The notes beneath the pieces were generated by a model. It searched no databases, was not told the DNA's origin, and saw only the letters and a list, made by a program, of their open reading frames with translations. 42,329 nt of DNA from Methanosuratincolales archaeon. Lineage in GTDB: Archaea > Thermoproteota > Methanomethylicia > Methanomethylicales > Methanomethylicaceae. Below, piece by piece: positions 26,543-36,644 of this stretch (positions are counted from its first letter, which is position 1; the number at the start of each line of letters is the position of its first letter). Where the stretch lies: NCBI GenBank assembly GCA_014361445.1, contig JACIVQ010000009.1, positions 1 through 42,329 of the forward strand, read 5' to 3'. A program made the translations under genes and the position numbers.

Positions 26543-28311
26543 AGAGTGAGCGCTCTTATAAAGCCTAGATCTTTAAACAGGAGTATGCCGACCATGGAAA
26601 GAATTGTGCACACGGTGCTGCTCGTCAGTCCATCCACAATAGAACCTCCGTTGCTTACTTTTCCCCCGAGCAAGCCTAGCAAGTAAGAGTTATACACCAC
26701 TGCCGTGTACGCTACCAATATCAACAAATTGAGCTGCTCACCCGATATGAAGGACATCCCCAGCGGCAGGTTAATTGTGGTGACGGCCTCTGCCACCCTT
26801 GTAAATAGCCTGGCAACGATCTCCACTACTATGGAGATGCTGAAGGCTAGCAGTAGTGTATTGACATAGCTCATTACAACGAAGAATCGAGTCTGAGACT
26901 CCATCGACTTGCGCCCCAAGAACATGTTGGCAACGAGCTCGGACAGGAAGTCAAGGCTCTTTGGGTCAGCACCCATTGTCTCCGCCCTATCTAGTAACTC
27001 AAGCGAGACCTTTGCTATCCAGGGCCCCTCAACACATGGGAGTGCCCCGGCTATGGGGCAGCCAACCTTCAGATAGCTTGCCAGCCTGTGAAGGAGCCTG
27101 TCGAAGGACGCGTTGAAAGATCTCCCTTCGCAAAGTTTGATCATGGCTATCCTGGGGGAAACTCCCTTCTTCACCTCTTCAGCAATGGACCGCGTAAAGG
27201 ACGGAAGGGTGGCGATGATCTCTTTTGTCCTTTTCCTCACTGGTGCATAGTGCCTTATTGCTGGCAGAGTGAATGTTACCAGCGAAATCCCGAACGCATA
27301 ATATACAGGCAAAGCTGGACCAAAAACCTTCACCAAAAGTAGGAGAAAGGGTAGTACTGGCAGAAGGAATTTGACCAGAGCTCCATGGTCGACCTCCTCA
27401 GTTAGCTCCTTTGGGGTGTAAGTGTCTATCATCAGACTTAAAAGGACTGCAACTATTGTGGGGAAGACAAAGCAAGCAAAGAATAGTATTGGCATGCCGA
27501 GAATGCCGCTAAACAGCACACCAACAGTTATTGTGCCCATGGGGAGCATTATGAATGCTATGATCTCTGCGGATGTCATCAGGGAGAATTTGTCTGAAAA
27601 GGTCTTCAACCTTCCCTGAAGGAGCGAAAAGAGTTTGAGGAGCTCATACCGCATCACAGACAGGACCTCGCCTCCCTCCCTCTGAGTTGAGATCGAAGTT
27701 ATGTACAGGTCCTTGACCGAGTCCAGGGGGTGATGCTTCCCTTCGAATAATATCGCCTCAAAAGGGTTTAGGGCGTATAACCTTCGAACTTTTTCTATCC
27801 GATACCACTCCTTTTTAAACTGGGGCAAGTTTTTGAGGTCCTTCAGGTGTTCAAAAGCAGAGGTCGCAGGGATTCCAGATGCCGATGCCATTGTAAGATA
27901 TGTTGCAAAGAAGGGGAGTTCCCTCTCGCATGCCTTCTTTCTGTTATAGGTCGCCAATACAGGTCTGAGGAGGAGATCAAGAACCATTGTGGCAGGCAGT
28001 ATGATGACGCCAGCCAAGAGATATATGAACGATCCCGAGGGCAAAAGTGGTCGAAGTAAAAAGAGTACCAAAATCAAGGTTGAGGATATAACCAGCTCCT
28101 TGAGGACCTTCATGGAGTAGTCTATCGGGCTAGTCGACATCCCGCTACTATAAAGTCTAATTGAGATCCTCTCCGCCAGAGCAAGAGTAATCTTGTCGTG
28201 GATGCGGGTATAGAGCTTAGGCTTTGGTGTGGCGTCTGACGAACCACTCGCCCCAGATCCGAGGCACGTATTCTGGTTTTCGGTGGAGGTCCTGTGCTCA
28301 CCGGGCGACAT
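26530..28311 (-). CDS. Type IV pilus/archaellum assembly membrane platform protein (TadC/ArlJ-like), duplicated T2SF domain
   Basis: Two T2SF-like segments (ELPFFATYLTMASASGIPATSAFEHL and TLPSFTRSIAEEVKKGVSPRIAMIKL) separated by TM helices. Confidence 0.85.
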   Translation of the reverse strand: MSPGEHRTSTENQNTCLGSGASGSSDATPKPKLYTRIHDKITLALAERISIRLYSSGMSTSPIDYSMKVLKELVISSTLILVLFLLRPLLPSGSFIYLLAGVIILPATMVLDLLLRPVLATYNRKKACERELPFFATYLTMASASGIPATSAFEHLKDLKNLPQFKKEWYRIEKVRRLYALNPFEAILFEGKHHPLDSVKDLYITSISTQREGGEVLSVMRYELLKLFSLLQGRLKTFSDKFSLMTSAEIIAFIMLPMGTITVGVLFSGILGMPILFFACFVFPTIVAVLLSLMIDTYTPKELTEEVDHGALVKFLLPVLPFLLLLVKVFGPALPVYYAFGISLVTFTLPAIRHYAPVRKRTKEIIATLPSFTRSIAEEVKKGVSPRIAMIKLCEGRSFNASFDRLLHRLASYLKVGCPIAGALPCVEGPWIAKVSLELLDRAETMGADPKSLDFLSELVANMFLGRKSMESQTRFFVVMSYVNTLLLAFSISIVVEIVARLFTRVAEAVTTINLPLGMSFISGEQLNLLILVAYTAVVYNSYLLGLLGGKVSNGGSIVDGLTSSTVCTILSMVGILLFKDLGFIRALTLWGQ

Positions 28312-28378
28312 CCTAATCCCCTTTTAAGCAATTTTCATCCACCGCGAATTCTCATGACACTGACGGTCTCCGTAATCT

Positions 28379-30013
28379 TTACCCCTCCTTAACTTCCACA
28401 TCAGAAGAAACCTTGACTTTTCCCTCGGGGGTGATAACTAGGGAGTCCAAGTCCAACTTGTGATGACAGGATTGGAAGGCCCAGACAACCTTTGTAACTG
28501 TCGCATATTCTCTGAACTCTGGTCTAACCCTTGCAATTTTCTTAAGTTCGGCGAGAAACCTCACCCTCTCCCGATACATCTCTATTAGCCGACTCTTGGA
28601 AATTCCGGTCTCTGAAATTATCCTCTCTGCCCCTTTAGACTCTGAGATTAGTCCCTCACTGAAGGAGAAGGCGTCCTTCTCCGGATCGTAGGCGAATAGC
28701 GGCTTGAGCTCAAAGTCCTCCCTAAGGTCATAGAAATTCATCGCCCTCCTCCTCTGTACAATCTGATCGTCACTGCGGACCGTAGTCTTGCCCACAAAGA
28801 CTATCCCTGCCAGAGATTTCAGCGCCCCTCTCTCGACCAGTATAGGAGGGGAGACCAACCTCTCCAGAGCTGCGTTTGGGCTCTCTGCATGGAGTGACGT
28901 CACTCCTCCGTGCCCAGTCATGATGGCTTGAGCCCATATCCTTCCTTCCTCTCCCCTAACCTCGCCTACTATTATGTAATCCGCAGACATCCTGAGCGCC
29001 TCCTTGATGAGGGCAAACATTCCTATCTCGCCTCTCTCCTCAAGCGTCGCCGACTCCCTCACAACAAGGGATATCCTGTTTGGGTGAACTAGGCGCAGTT
29101 CTGGCGTGTCCTCAATTGTCACGATCACAGATCTTTCAGGTATCATGTTACAAATCGCATTGATCAGGGAGGTCTTCCCGGTCCCCATGGCTCCGCAGAC
29201 AAGGAAAGCCTTCTTGTATTCCAACAAGATCATGAGCCAGGCTGCCATCTCCGGCGGAATAGTGTTCAGCAACATCAATGAGGTTATAGACCATGGCTTC
29301 TCCGGGAACTTTCTTATGATGAAATTGGACCCTGAGGGGGATACCTCCTTTTTGTAGGAGGCAGAGAGGCGGCTACCATCTGGCAATCGGATGCTAACGA
29401 GAGGTCTGTACAAAGATATTGACTTCCCACTCGCGTAAACGAGTTTCTCGATATATCGATCGAGCTCCTCTGGGTAGAAGACTATGTTTGTGGGCATAGT
29501 CCCGTAGTCGGAATGTATGCATGAGACTGGGTTTTTTGACGATGCGACCACAACGTCCTCTACTCTAGCATCTTGGATTAGAGGATCCAGCAGCCCGTAA
29601 CCCAGGATCTCCCTCTTCAGAAAGTAAATGTGACGTCTATCCCGGAGACCTGCCTTTACCAGATATTCATCAAACTTAGTCTCATCAGCAACTACAGATG
29701 AGGGCATGAGGAATAGGAGTTTGGAGGCAAGCTCCCTCAACCTGGACTGCTCTTCTGGTGTCAGGGGCGGGTCGTGAACCAAATACTCATAATCTCTAGT
29801 TATGTAGACTGTGCTCATCCCTACGCTGTAACTCTCTATCACCTTGACACCGCTGAGGTTTACCTGGGAGGTTCTTATGCTCAGCATTGGGAGGTCAAAC
29901 TTCGTCTTCTTGCCCTTCTCCAGCTCCTCGTAAGCCTTCTTCTCCAACTTCTCAACAGGGGCTGACAACAACTCCTCTATCGCTTCAGGTTTGGCTCCCT
30001 TCCTCCACCTCAT
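28379..30013 (-). CDS. Type II/IV secretion ATPase (pilus assembly, GspE/ArlI-like)
   Basis: Walker A LVCGAMGTGKTSLINAI, Asp box IVTIEDTPELRL, SADYIIVGEVRGEEG, TGHGGVTSLHAESPNAALERL. Confidence 0.92.
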   Translation of the reverse strand: MRWRKGAKPEAIEELLSAPVEKLEKKAYEELEKGKKTKFDLPMLSIRTSQVNLSGVKVIESYSVGMSTVYITRDYEYLVHDPPLTPEEQSRLRELASKLLFLMPSSVVADETKFDEYLVKAGLRDRRHIYFLKREILGYGLLDPLIQDARVEDVVVASSKNPVSCIHSDYGTMPTNIVFYPEELDRYIEKLVYASGKSISLYRPLVSIRLPDGSRLSASYKKEVSPSGSNFIIRKFPEKPWSITSLMLLNTIPPEMAAWLMILLEYKKAFLVCGAMGTGKTSLINAICNMIPERSVIVTIEDTPELRLVHPNRISLVVRESATLEERGEIGMFALIKEALRMSADYIIVGEVRGEEGRIWAQAIMTGHGGVTSLHAESPNAALERLVSPPILVERGALKSLAGIVFVGKTTVRSDDQIVQRRRAMNFYDLREDFELKPLFAYDPEKDAFSFSEGLISESKGAERIISETGISKSRLIEMYRERVRFLAELKKIARVRPEFREYATVTKVVWAFQSCHHKLDLDSLVITPEGKVKVSSDVEVKEG

Positions 30014-30035
30014 CTCATCCCTCCAAAAAAGGGGG

Positions 30036-30440
30036 TTATTGGGAGAGAGCGCTGAACTGCAGGGTGCCTTGATCGGTATTGAGGGTCCCCCTTAAAGTCT
30101 GCCCTGGGGAGAAGGGCTGGGAGAACTTTACCTGGAGAGAGACACTCTCCCCAGCCTTTATTGTACTTGGGGTGAAGTTACTGCTAGTCGTAGAGTTGAG
30201 GTTGCAGGAGACCAGGTTTGCGTCCGCCGTTCCTATATTCTTAACAGTCATGTATAGCGTGTCGTTCTGAACAACAGGTGTGCCTATTATTATAAGCGCT
30301 CCCTGCATCGATGCGGCGGATCCTGTAGAAGCCATCCACGTTATCGCCATCCCAGTGACTGCGAGGGCAGCGACCGTTACCAGTATTGTTATAATTGGTG
30401 TGGAGATCTCGCCCCTTCTATCGATATTCTTTCCTCTCAT
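30036..30440 (-). CDS. Major pilin-like protein with class III signal peptide
   Basis: MRGKNIDRRG|EISTPIITILVTVAALAVTGMAITW then CARDB-like beta domain (MTVKNIGTADANLVSCNLNS). Confidence 0.75.
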   Translation of the reverse strand: MRGKNIDRRGEISTPIITILVTVAALAVTGMAITWMASTGSAASMQGALIIIGTPVVQNDTLYMTVKNIGTADANLVSCNLNSTTSSNFTPSTIKAGESVSLQVKFSQPFSPGQTLRGTLNTDQGTLQFSALSQ

Positions 30441-30461
30441 TTTTCCTCGTAGAGATCAGGG

Positions 30462-30471
30462 TTATATAAAT
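30462..30471 (-). promoter_or_regulatory. TATA box of the pilus operon
   Basis: Minus strand TTTATATAA about 26 nt upstream of the pilin ATG at 30440. Confidence 0.6.
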
Positions 30472-30485
30472 TCGGGGTGAAATGG

Positions 30486-31250
30486 TCAGCTCACTGGCTG
30501 GCTGATTCCAATACCCCTGTGAGTGATCCTCACATTCTTGAGTCCGGAAGCCAAAGCAAGGTCGCGGAGCAGAGAGACTGAAGGGTTTCTTATCCTTCTG
30601 AATTCTTCATCGAAGGCATTCTCCGGGACGAACTCAATAAGGTTGAGGCAAGCCTCGCCCTTTGATGCCTTCTCCTCGTACCCCAGTCCCTTCAGTTTTT
30701 CTGAGATAGACTTGACCGTGCTGACACTGTCGTTGTAACCCGGGATAACCACCATCCGGAGCTCCACTTGGGCTTTCGATCTCATTGCGATCTCGATAGA
30801 TCTGATAACTTCCGCTACTGGAGGAGATCTTAGCCTTGTGACCCTTCTGTAACTCTCCTCTCTAAGCTCAGCCTTTATGTCTATGGAGACCAAATCTAGG
30901 AGGGGCATTACCGTAGCAAGCGCCTCTGGCAACGAGCCGTTAGTGTCTATCCCGAACTTCAAACCAATAGACTTAGCGAACCTCCCGATCTCGAGGAGGG
31001 CGTCCAACTGCAGGAGCGGCTCTCCACCTGTGACCTTACAGGCGGTCACTAGCTTGTTCTCTGAGATTGCCTTTTTTACCCTCTCTATATCCGTTAAGTG
31101 CTCCTCCTTACTCTTCTTGAGCCCCCAGTTCTGGCAGTATCCGCAGTCAAAATTGCACCCAGAGAAGAATACCACACACGCAGGCTCTCCCAGGTAATCA
31201 GAGAGGGATAGGGGGACTATCTCCCCCGCATAAACCATCTTTCTTACCAT
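30486..31250 (-). CDS. nrdG: Anaerobic ribonucleotide reductase activating protein (radical SAM)
   Basis: CVVFFSGCNFDCGYCQNWGL, KVTGGEPLLQ, adjacent to nrdD. Confidence 0.9.
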   Translation of the reverse strand: MVRKMVYAGEIVPLSLSDYLGEPACVVFFSGCNFDCGYCQNWGLKKSKEEHLTDIERVKKAISENKLVTACKVTGGEPLLQLDALLEIGRFAKSIGLKFGIDTNGSLPEALATVMPLLDLVSIDIKAELREESYRRVTRLRSPPVAEVIRSIEIAMRSKAQVELRMVVIPGYNDSVSTVKSISEKLKGLGYEEKASKGEACLNLIEFVPENAFDEEFRRIRNPSVSLLRDLALASGLKNVRITHRGIGISQPVS

Positions 31251-31300
31251 TTAATATCCCTGGGGAGAGCCTGTCCTTCATTTGTCATTTACACTATGCA

Positions 31301-33475
31301 CTATGCAGATAGTCTGATCCTATACCTGTCTTTCAACTCTTGCTTCTTCGCAGCATTCCAAGAGGCAATGTCCTGATAGTAACCGGTTATCCTCGAGTAT
31401 ACCCTTATATCCTGACTTCTGCACATTGGGCAGCTTTCGTTGAGCCCGCCACCTACAAACCCGCACGCCCTGCAGACTGTTATATCCTTCGTGTGACTCC
31501 AGTAGCCTATCCACGACTCCAATGCCAGCTTCCTGTTCAACTTCAAAATTGCCTCCGGATCCGGGTTAGCCTCGCCCAGCCAAACATGGAATATGTCCCC
31601 TCCCTTCAATATCGGGAAGAAGCGCTGCTCTATAGCAAGCCGCTCATATAGAGGAACCTTTGCAGAGACGTTGACATGGGCCCCGTTGGTATAGTATATG
31701 GGCACGTCCTTCGTCTCACCATACAGCGACATGGCTCTCTCTAGGTCTCCTTTCACGTACTCCTTGGCATACTTGGGGTAGTGGATCATGTCTGCCACGG
31801 CAAATCGCTGCGCGCAAGACTCTGCCGGAGTCCTGGCTATTGAGAACTTCAACCCGGTCTCTTCTGAGTATGTCTTCCTTATCCTGTCCATCTCAATGAG
31901 GACCTTCAGAGCCAGCTTCTGAGCCGAGGGATCCTCGTGGAGCTCGTAGCCAGTAATATGCTCCACCAGCTCGTTCATCCCCACAAAACCGATGGTATGC
32001 GTCAGATTCTTTATGTCCACCGCCGGAGGCGCACCCTTCGGCCTTTGGGAAGCGAATGGGATCAGACCCCTCTCGAACTGCTGGACCATTATCCTATACT
32101 TGAGCAGGAGGGCATCCCTTGCAATATCCATGGTCTCCTTCAGGATCTCGTACATTCTCCCCTCGTCTCCTCCAGACCTGTAAGCGATCCTTGGCAGGTT
32201 CAGCGTTATGACTTGCATGCCCCCCATTGAGAAATGCGCCCCATCCTCAAAGTTTATCTTCCTTTTGAAGTCCTCTGAGGATCCGTCCTCAGCGAACGCA
32301 TAGGCGCAGCACTGGAAGCATGAGACGCCGTCCTCCCCTCCCCTGTAGGCTGGTACGACGTTGTCGTAGTATGTGGAACCATACTTAGCCGAGAGCTGGG
32401 CTGCCTTCAGCATGACGTCCTCAAATCTGCTGTCTGTCCAGTACCTCCTCCTCTGCACAACCTCTGGCTTGGGGAAGTTGAACATCTTCCCCATGGCATC
32501 TCCCTTCAGGTACTCGTCAAGCAGGGCGTTCGCGAACGCGTGGACTTGGTCCTCTAGGCTTCCGTAGGTGAGATCCCTCCAGACCTTGCCGTGGGAGACC
32601 ACTGGGGCGTCCTGCCATACCTTTGGAACGCCCGCCTCTATCTGTATTGATGAGAATACTGGCTGTCCGCCCCTCGCCACATATAGCTGGGTCATCTCAT
32701 AAAGGAACATCTGCGCGAGCTGGTGGATCTTCTTATCGTCCAAGCCCACGAGGTATGGTGCCATGAAGACCGTGAAGTTAAAGAAGCCCTGTCCGCCCGC
32801 GAAGTTGGTCTGCGCGGCGCCCAAGACCTTCGCGGCATGCAGTATAGCGACCTCGGCATGCTTTGCCGGTCCAGCCACAGAGGTGTGGGTGCCGGTCCCA
32901 TCGGGCATCAAGCCGTAGTAGAAGAAGTACCTGAGGTCGTGGTCCTGGCAGAACGGGCGTGTCCCCCAGTACTCCAGGTCATGTATGTGGATGTCGCCCC
33001 TCAAGTGGGCGTCGGCTATCCTAGGCGGCATCATTAGCAAGTACGACTCCTTGCTGAGAAAGTCCGCCTTCTTCTTGTGGAAGGTCTCCGGGTTGGGTTG
33101 CAGGTTGGCGTTCTCCTTCGCCTCATACCCTTCAGAGTGATCAATTGAGTAAACATCATAAAGTGGCATGCCGACCCTAGTGTAAACATTTCTGTACTTA
33201 TCAAACCCGTGCTCCAGGAGCTTTACGCTCACCAGCTCCCTTATCAGAGGTCCGCTCAAGAAGCGCAGTTTCATGTTCTTTATGTCCTCCTCAACCTCCT
33301 CCGCAATCCTTCTGGCGTCCTCCTCGCTCATAGGTGGGAGGTTGTAGAGGACCTTGACTAGCTGGGTCTCTTTGAGCAGGCTCTTTACTATGCGCTCCTT
33401 ATCGAAGGGCTCTATTACGCCATCGCTCCTTCTAACTGGAGGCGGTAGCCTGCCGTTCAAAATCGCTTCTGTCAT
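31301..33475 (-). CDS. nrdD: Anaerobic (class III) ribonucleoside-triphosphate reductase
   Basis: ATP-cone N-terminus, HIHDLEYWGTRPFCQDHDLRYFF, C-terminal CRACGF...CPMC zinc site and RITGYYQDIASWNAAKKQELKDR glycyl radical region. Confidence 0.95.
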   Translation of the reverse strand: MTEAILNGRLPPPVRRSDGVIEPFDKERIVKSLLKETQLVKVLYNLPPMSEEDARRIAEEVEEDIKNMKLRFLSGPLIRELVSVKLLEHGFDKYRNVYTRVGMPLYDVYSIDHSEGYEAKENANLQPNPETFHKKKADFLSKESYLLMMPPRIADAHLRGDIHIHDLEYWGTRPFCQDHDLRYFFYYGLMPDGTGTHTSVAGPAKHAEVAILHAAKVLGAAQTNFAGGQGFFNFTVFMAPYLVGLDDKKIHQLAQMFLYEMTQLYVARGGQPVFSSIQIEAGVPKVWQDAPVVSHGKVWRDLTYGSLEDQVHAFANALLDEYLKGDAMGKMFNFPKPEVVQRRRYWTDSRFEDVMLKAAQLSAKYGSTYYDNVVPAYRGGEDGVSCFQCCAYAFAEDGSSEDFKRKINFEDGAHFSMGGMQVITLNLPRIAYRSGGDEGRMYEILKETMDIARDALLLKYRIMVQQFERGLIPFASQRPKGAPPAVDIKNLTHTIGFVGMNELVEHITGYELHEDPSAQKLALKVLIEMDRIRKTYSEETGLKFSIARTPAESCAQRFAVADMIHYPKYAKEYVKGDLERAMSLYGETKDVPIYYTNGAHVNVSAKVPLYERLAIEQRFFPILKGGDIFHVWLGEANPDPEAILKLNRKLALESWIGYWSHTKDITVCRACGFVGGGLNESCPMCRSQDIRVYSRITGYYQDIASWNAAKKQELKDRYRIRLSA

Positions 33476-33835
33476 AACAAAACACCAGATTGGGCAAAAT
33501 ACAATTTATCCTCCAGCTTTTTAAAAGTTTTTTGAGTAATTAACTTAAAAAAATTGATAGAATGGGTTACCAACATTGGTATTATTTTATTCGTCTATAT
33601 AAACTATTTTGCACAAGCCCTCCAACATTTTTCATTATAATGGTTAAAATAAAATAGCTTCAGGGAAGTATGCAAATTCAGCTACAACTTTTGGATAACC
33701 CAACAGCAAATCCGCATATCAGTGATCAAAGGATCCCTTTTGAGAATAAATTTTAGCTAAGTTAACCATCCATTGACGTCGCAAGAGCGCTGTAGTCAAT
33801 ACGAGTAAATGAAGAGCTTCAACCGAAATGGAAAT

Positions 33836-34987
33836 TTAGATGCAGTCAAGACCCCGTTCCAGATCCCTTATTATATCCTCGATGTCCTCTAGCCCTACCG
33901 ATATCCTCAGGAGTCCATCCTCTATACCCAACTCCTTTCTCTCTGCAGGGCTTATGTTCTTGTGGGACGATGAAGCTGGATGTGTTATCAGCGTCTCTGC
34001 CCCTCCCAGACTGGGAGCGGTCTTGATCAGCCTGAAAGATCTGAGTAGCTTTTGGGCTTTCTCACCACTCTCCACCTCGAAGGCGACCACGCCGCCGAAA
34101 CCTTTCAAGAACCTACTGGCTACTTCGAAATACTTGTTCGATCTCAGCCCCGGGTAGTGGACCTTCTTCACTTTTTTGTGGCTCTCCAAGTACTCTGCTA
34201 TCTCTTGGGCTCTCCTGTTGTGCTCCTGGACCCTGAGCTTCAGGGTCTTGAGCCCCCTCAAGACCAGGTATGCCGCAAAAGGATCAAGCGAGCCCCCAAG
34301 GTTCCTCCTCCATTCCCATATCTGATCCAGACCAGACCCTGCCAGTATGCCAGCTATCACGTCGTTGTGCCCACCCAGATACTTTGTGGCACTCTCCACC
34401 ACGTAGTCTGCACCAAACTCGAGGGGTCTGAAGTTCACTGGGGTCGCGAAGGTGTTGTCCACAACCATTATCACATTTTTTTCCTTGCAGGTCTTTATGA
34501 GCGAGGGTATGTCGGAGACCTTCAATATTGGGTTTGTTATAGTCTCGACGAAGACCATCTTCGTGTCGCTTCTTATATGATCTTGAACACTTTCATTCAA
34601 CACTGCCTCAACCTTTATCCCAAACTTTTCAAGAGATCTGAAGAGTATCAGGGTCGCCCCGTAGATCTCCTTTGAGGTAAGTATTGTGTCCCCCTTGGAG
34701 AGCGTTCCCATCACCAGCGTGGAGATCGCTGCCATCCCTGAAGAGAAGGCTAGGCAGTCCTCGCCCCCCTCCAGCGCAGCCATCCTCTTCTCCAAAAGAT
34801 TCACTGTTGGGTTATCCTCGCGGGAGTACTTAAGCTCCCTCCCCCTTATCTGCGCACCAAAGGGGTGCTTAAATATGGCTGTCTGGTAAATGGGGGGTAT
34901 GATGTCTATCCCTTCAGAGTTACCTTCATGTATAGCCTTAGTTGCCAGGCCCTTGGCATTCTCCTCTCTCTGCAAGATAGACCCCAA
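33836..34987 (-). CDS. Cys/Met metabolism PLP enzyme (cystathionine gamma-synthase/lyase family)
   Basis: SSGMAAISTLVMGTL, VDNTFATPVNFRPLEFGADYVVESATKYLGGHNDV, SLGGAETLITHPASSSH. Confidence 0.93.
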   Translation of the reverse strand: MGSILQREENAKGLATKAIHEGNSEGIDIIPPIYQTAIFKHPFGAQIRGRELKYSREDNPTVNLLEKRMAALEGGEDCLAFSSGMAAISTLVMGTLSKGDTILTSKEIYGATLILFRSLEKFGIKVEAVLNESVQDHIRSDTKMVFVETITNPILKVSDIPSLIKTCKEKNVIMVVDNTFATPVNFRPLEFGADYVVESATKYLGGHNDVIAGILAGSGLDQIWEWRRNLGGSLDPFAAYLVLRGLKTLKLRVQEHNRRAQEIAEYLESHKKVKKVHYPGLRSNKYFEVASRFLKGFGGVVAFEVESGEKAQKLLRSFRLIKTAPSLGGAETLITHPASSSHKNISPAERKELGIEDGLLRISVGLEDIEDIIRDLERGLDCI

Positions 34988-35134
34988 CTGAATTATGCAT
35001 ATTTTGTATTTTAACTTATCTATATATTACTCACAGTAATAAATACGCCCGGCTTTCCTTCGGCTTCTTGGTGCCCTCCTCCATATGGGGGTACCGCGCA
35101 ATTGAAAAAACGATAATGACTGCTGGTCAGCCCT

Positions 35135-36550
35135 TCACCTTCCTTTTATGTAAAGACCCCTCATCCTCATGGATGGTCCCCCGGTCCAGACGGGAGCCCC
35201 CTGATCTGGCTGCCCCTTGCCGCAGGTCGCCGCCTTGAAGATCAGGTCCTTCCCGACAGCATCAATGCTTGAAAAGATCACCTCAGTGGTTGCCTCTATG
35301 ACTGGGGCGACCACTGGCTGACCTATTTTGCCATTCTCCACCATGTACGCCTCAAAGCCTACATACCTGTTATTCCACCTGATGTCGTCTATGTTCCACT
35401 CCCTGAAGCTCTTGATGTAAATTCCTTGCCTGACATCCTCCAGCAGCTCCTCTAAGGAGTAATCTCCAGGCTCAACGAAGGTGTTCGACATCCTGATTAT
35501 GGGCTCTCTGCTGTACATGGTCGCCCGCGCGGCTCCGTTGCTCTTCACCCCAAACTCTCTTGCGGTCTCCCTGTTGTGGAGGAACTCGTTTATCACGCCC
35601 CCCACTATCAACCTCTTCTTCCTCACCTCGACACCTTCGTCGTCATAGAGGTAGAAGCCGTAGGAGTTTGGCAATGAAGGCAGGTCCGATATGTTGACCG
35701 CGGGGCTACCTATCCTCCTGCCCAGCATGTCCCTCTTCACATACGACTCGCCAGCCTGTGCTCCCTCCCTTCCCATGATCCTGTCCGCCTCCTGGGAATG
35801 CCCACACCCTTCGTGCGCAATTATCCCTGAGACCTCCCCCCCTACCACCACGTCGTACCTTCCTGGCGGGACTGTTCTGCCCTCCATGAGTATCCTAACC
35901 ATCGCCTCTCCCTCCTCCTTGGCGACCTCATTAAGCCTCATGGATCTAACTCTCTCCCAGCCACCGGACTCGCCAAACTGCAGGGACCTCTGGACGGTCC
36001 CCCTACCACCCACAGAAGCCGTTAGTATGAAGTACCCTCCAACCCGCGGGACGATGGAATGTATCCTGGTCCCCTCGCTGTTGAGGTAATCCTTCTCTTC
36101 AAGAGACCCCCCAAAGACGAGCAGCCTGTTGGGGAAACTCGCTCCCTTAACCTCCAGCAGGGAAGAGTCCACTGATCTAAGGACCTCGAGTATGGAGGAA
36201 GCATCTACCTCTATCGGGTTCTCCTTGAACTCCACACCCCACTTTTTATTCACCGTAGGCTCCTCCGACATGCTGGTCCTCGCAGAGTGCCTCGCACAGG
36301 CCTCTGCCATCCTCAGCGCCCTCAGACCTGTGGTCTTAAGAGATTCCCAGTCCAGCATGTTTGTGGACGCAAATGCCAGAGCGCCGCCCTTCAGAACCCT
36401 CACACCAACTCCGTAAACCTCCGAGTACTCTGGGGGCTCTGCCTCGCCATTCTTCAGGAGGGCGCTCACCTCTACATTTCTGTGAAACCTGACCTCGGCA
36501 TAATCTGCACCCTCCTTGGTGAGTAGATCTAGGAGTCGCTCCCCGTCCAT
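35135..36550 (-). CDS. tldD: TldD-family metalloprotease
   Basis: GEVSGIIAHEGCGHSQEADRI metal site; C-terminal VIEATTEVIFSSIDAVGKD. Confidence 0.9.
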   Translation of the reverse strand: MDGERLLDLLTKEGADYAEVRFHRNVEVSALLKNGEAEPPEYSEVYGVGVRVLKGGALAFASTNMLDWESLKTTGLRALRMAEACARHSARTSMSEEPTVNKKWGVEFKENPIEVDASSILEVLRSVDSSLLEVKGASFPNRLLVFGGSLEEKDYLNSEGTRIHSIVPRVGGYFILTASVGGRGTVQRSLQFGESGGWERVRSMRLNEVAKEEGEAMVRILMEGRTVPPGRYDVVVGGEVSGIIAHEGCGHSQEADRIMGREGAQAGESYVKRDMLGRRIGSPAVNISDLPSLPNSYGFYLYDDEGVEVRKKRLIVGGVINEFLHNRETAREFGVKSNGAARATMYSREPIIRMSNTFVEPGDYSLEELLEDVRQGIYIKSFREWNIDDIRWNNRYVGFEAYMVENGKIGQPVVAPVIEATTEVIFSSIDAVGKDLIFKAATCGKGQPDQGAPVWTGGPSMRMRGLYIKGR

Positions 36551-36644
36551 AAGATCACCCCAATTTTTTGAAGTGACTTTATATCCACTGAGCCTTAATA
36601 TAACTTAGCGGAGGATCCTTGGGACTGAAGGGGGTGTCAGATGA

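Noticed and set aside
28122-28331. Minus-strand 69-aa ORF overlapping the tadC-like gene start
   Set aside because: Out-of-frame overlap with a confident CDS.
33670-33756. Small ORF MQIQLQLLDNPTANPHISDQRIPFENKF
   Set aside because: Only 28 aa, RBS spacing poor, in an AT-rich intergenic region; no support beyond an open frame.
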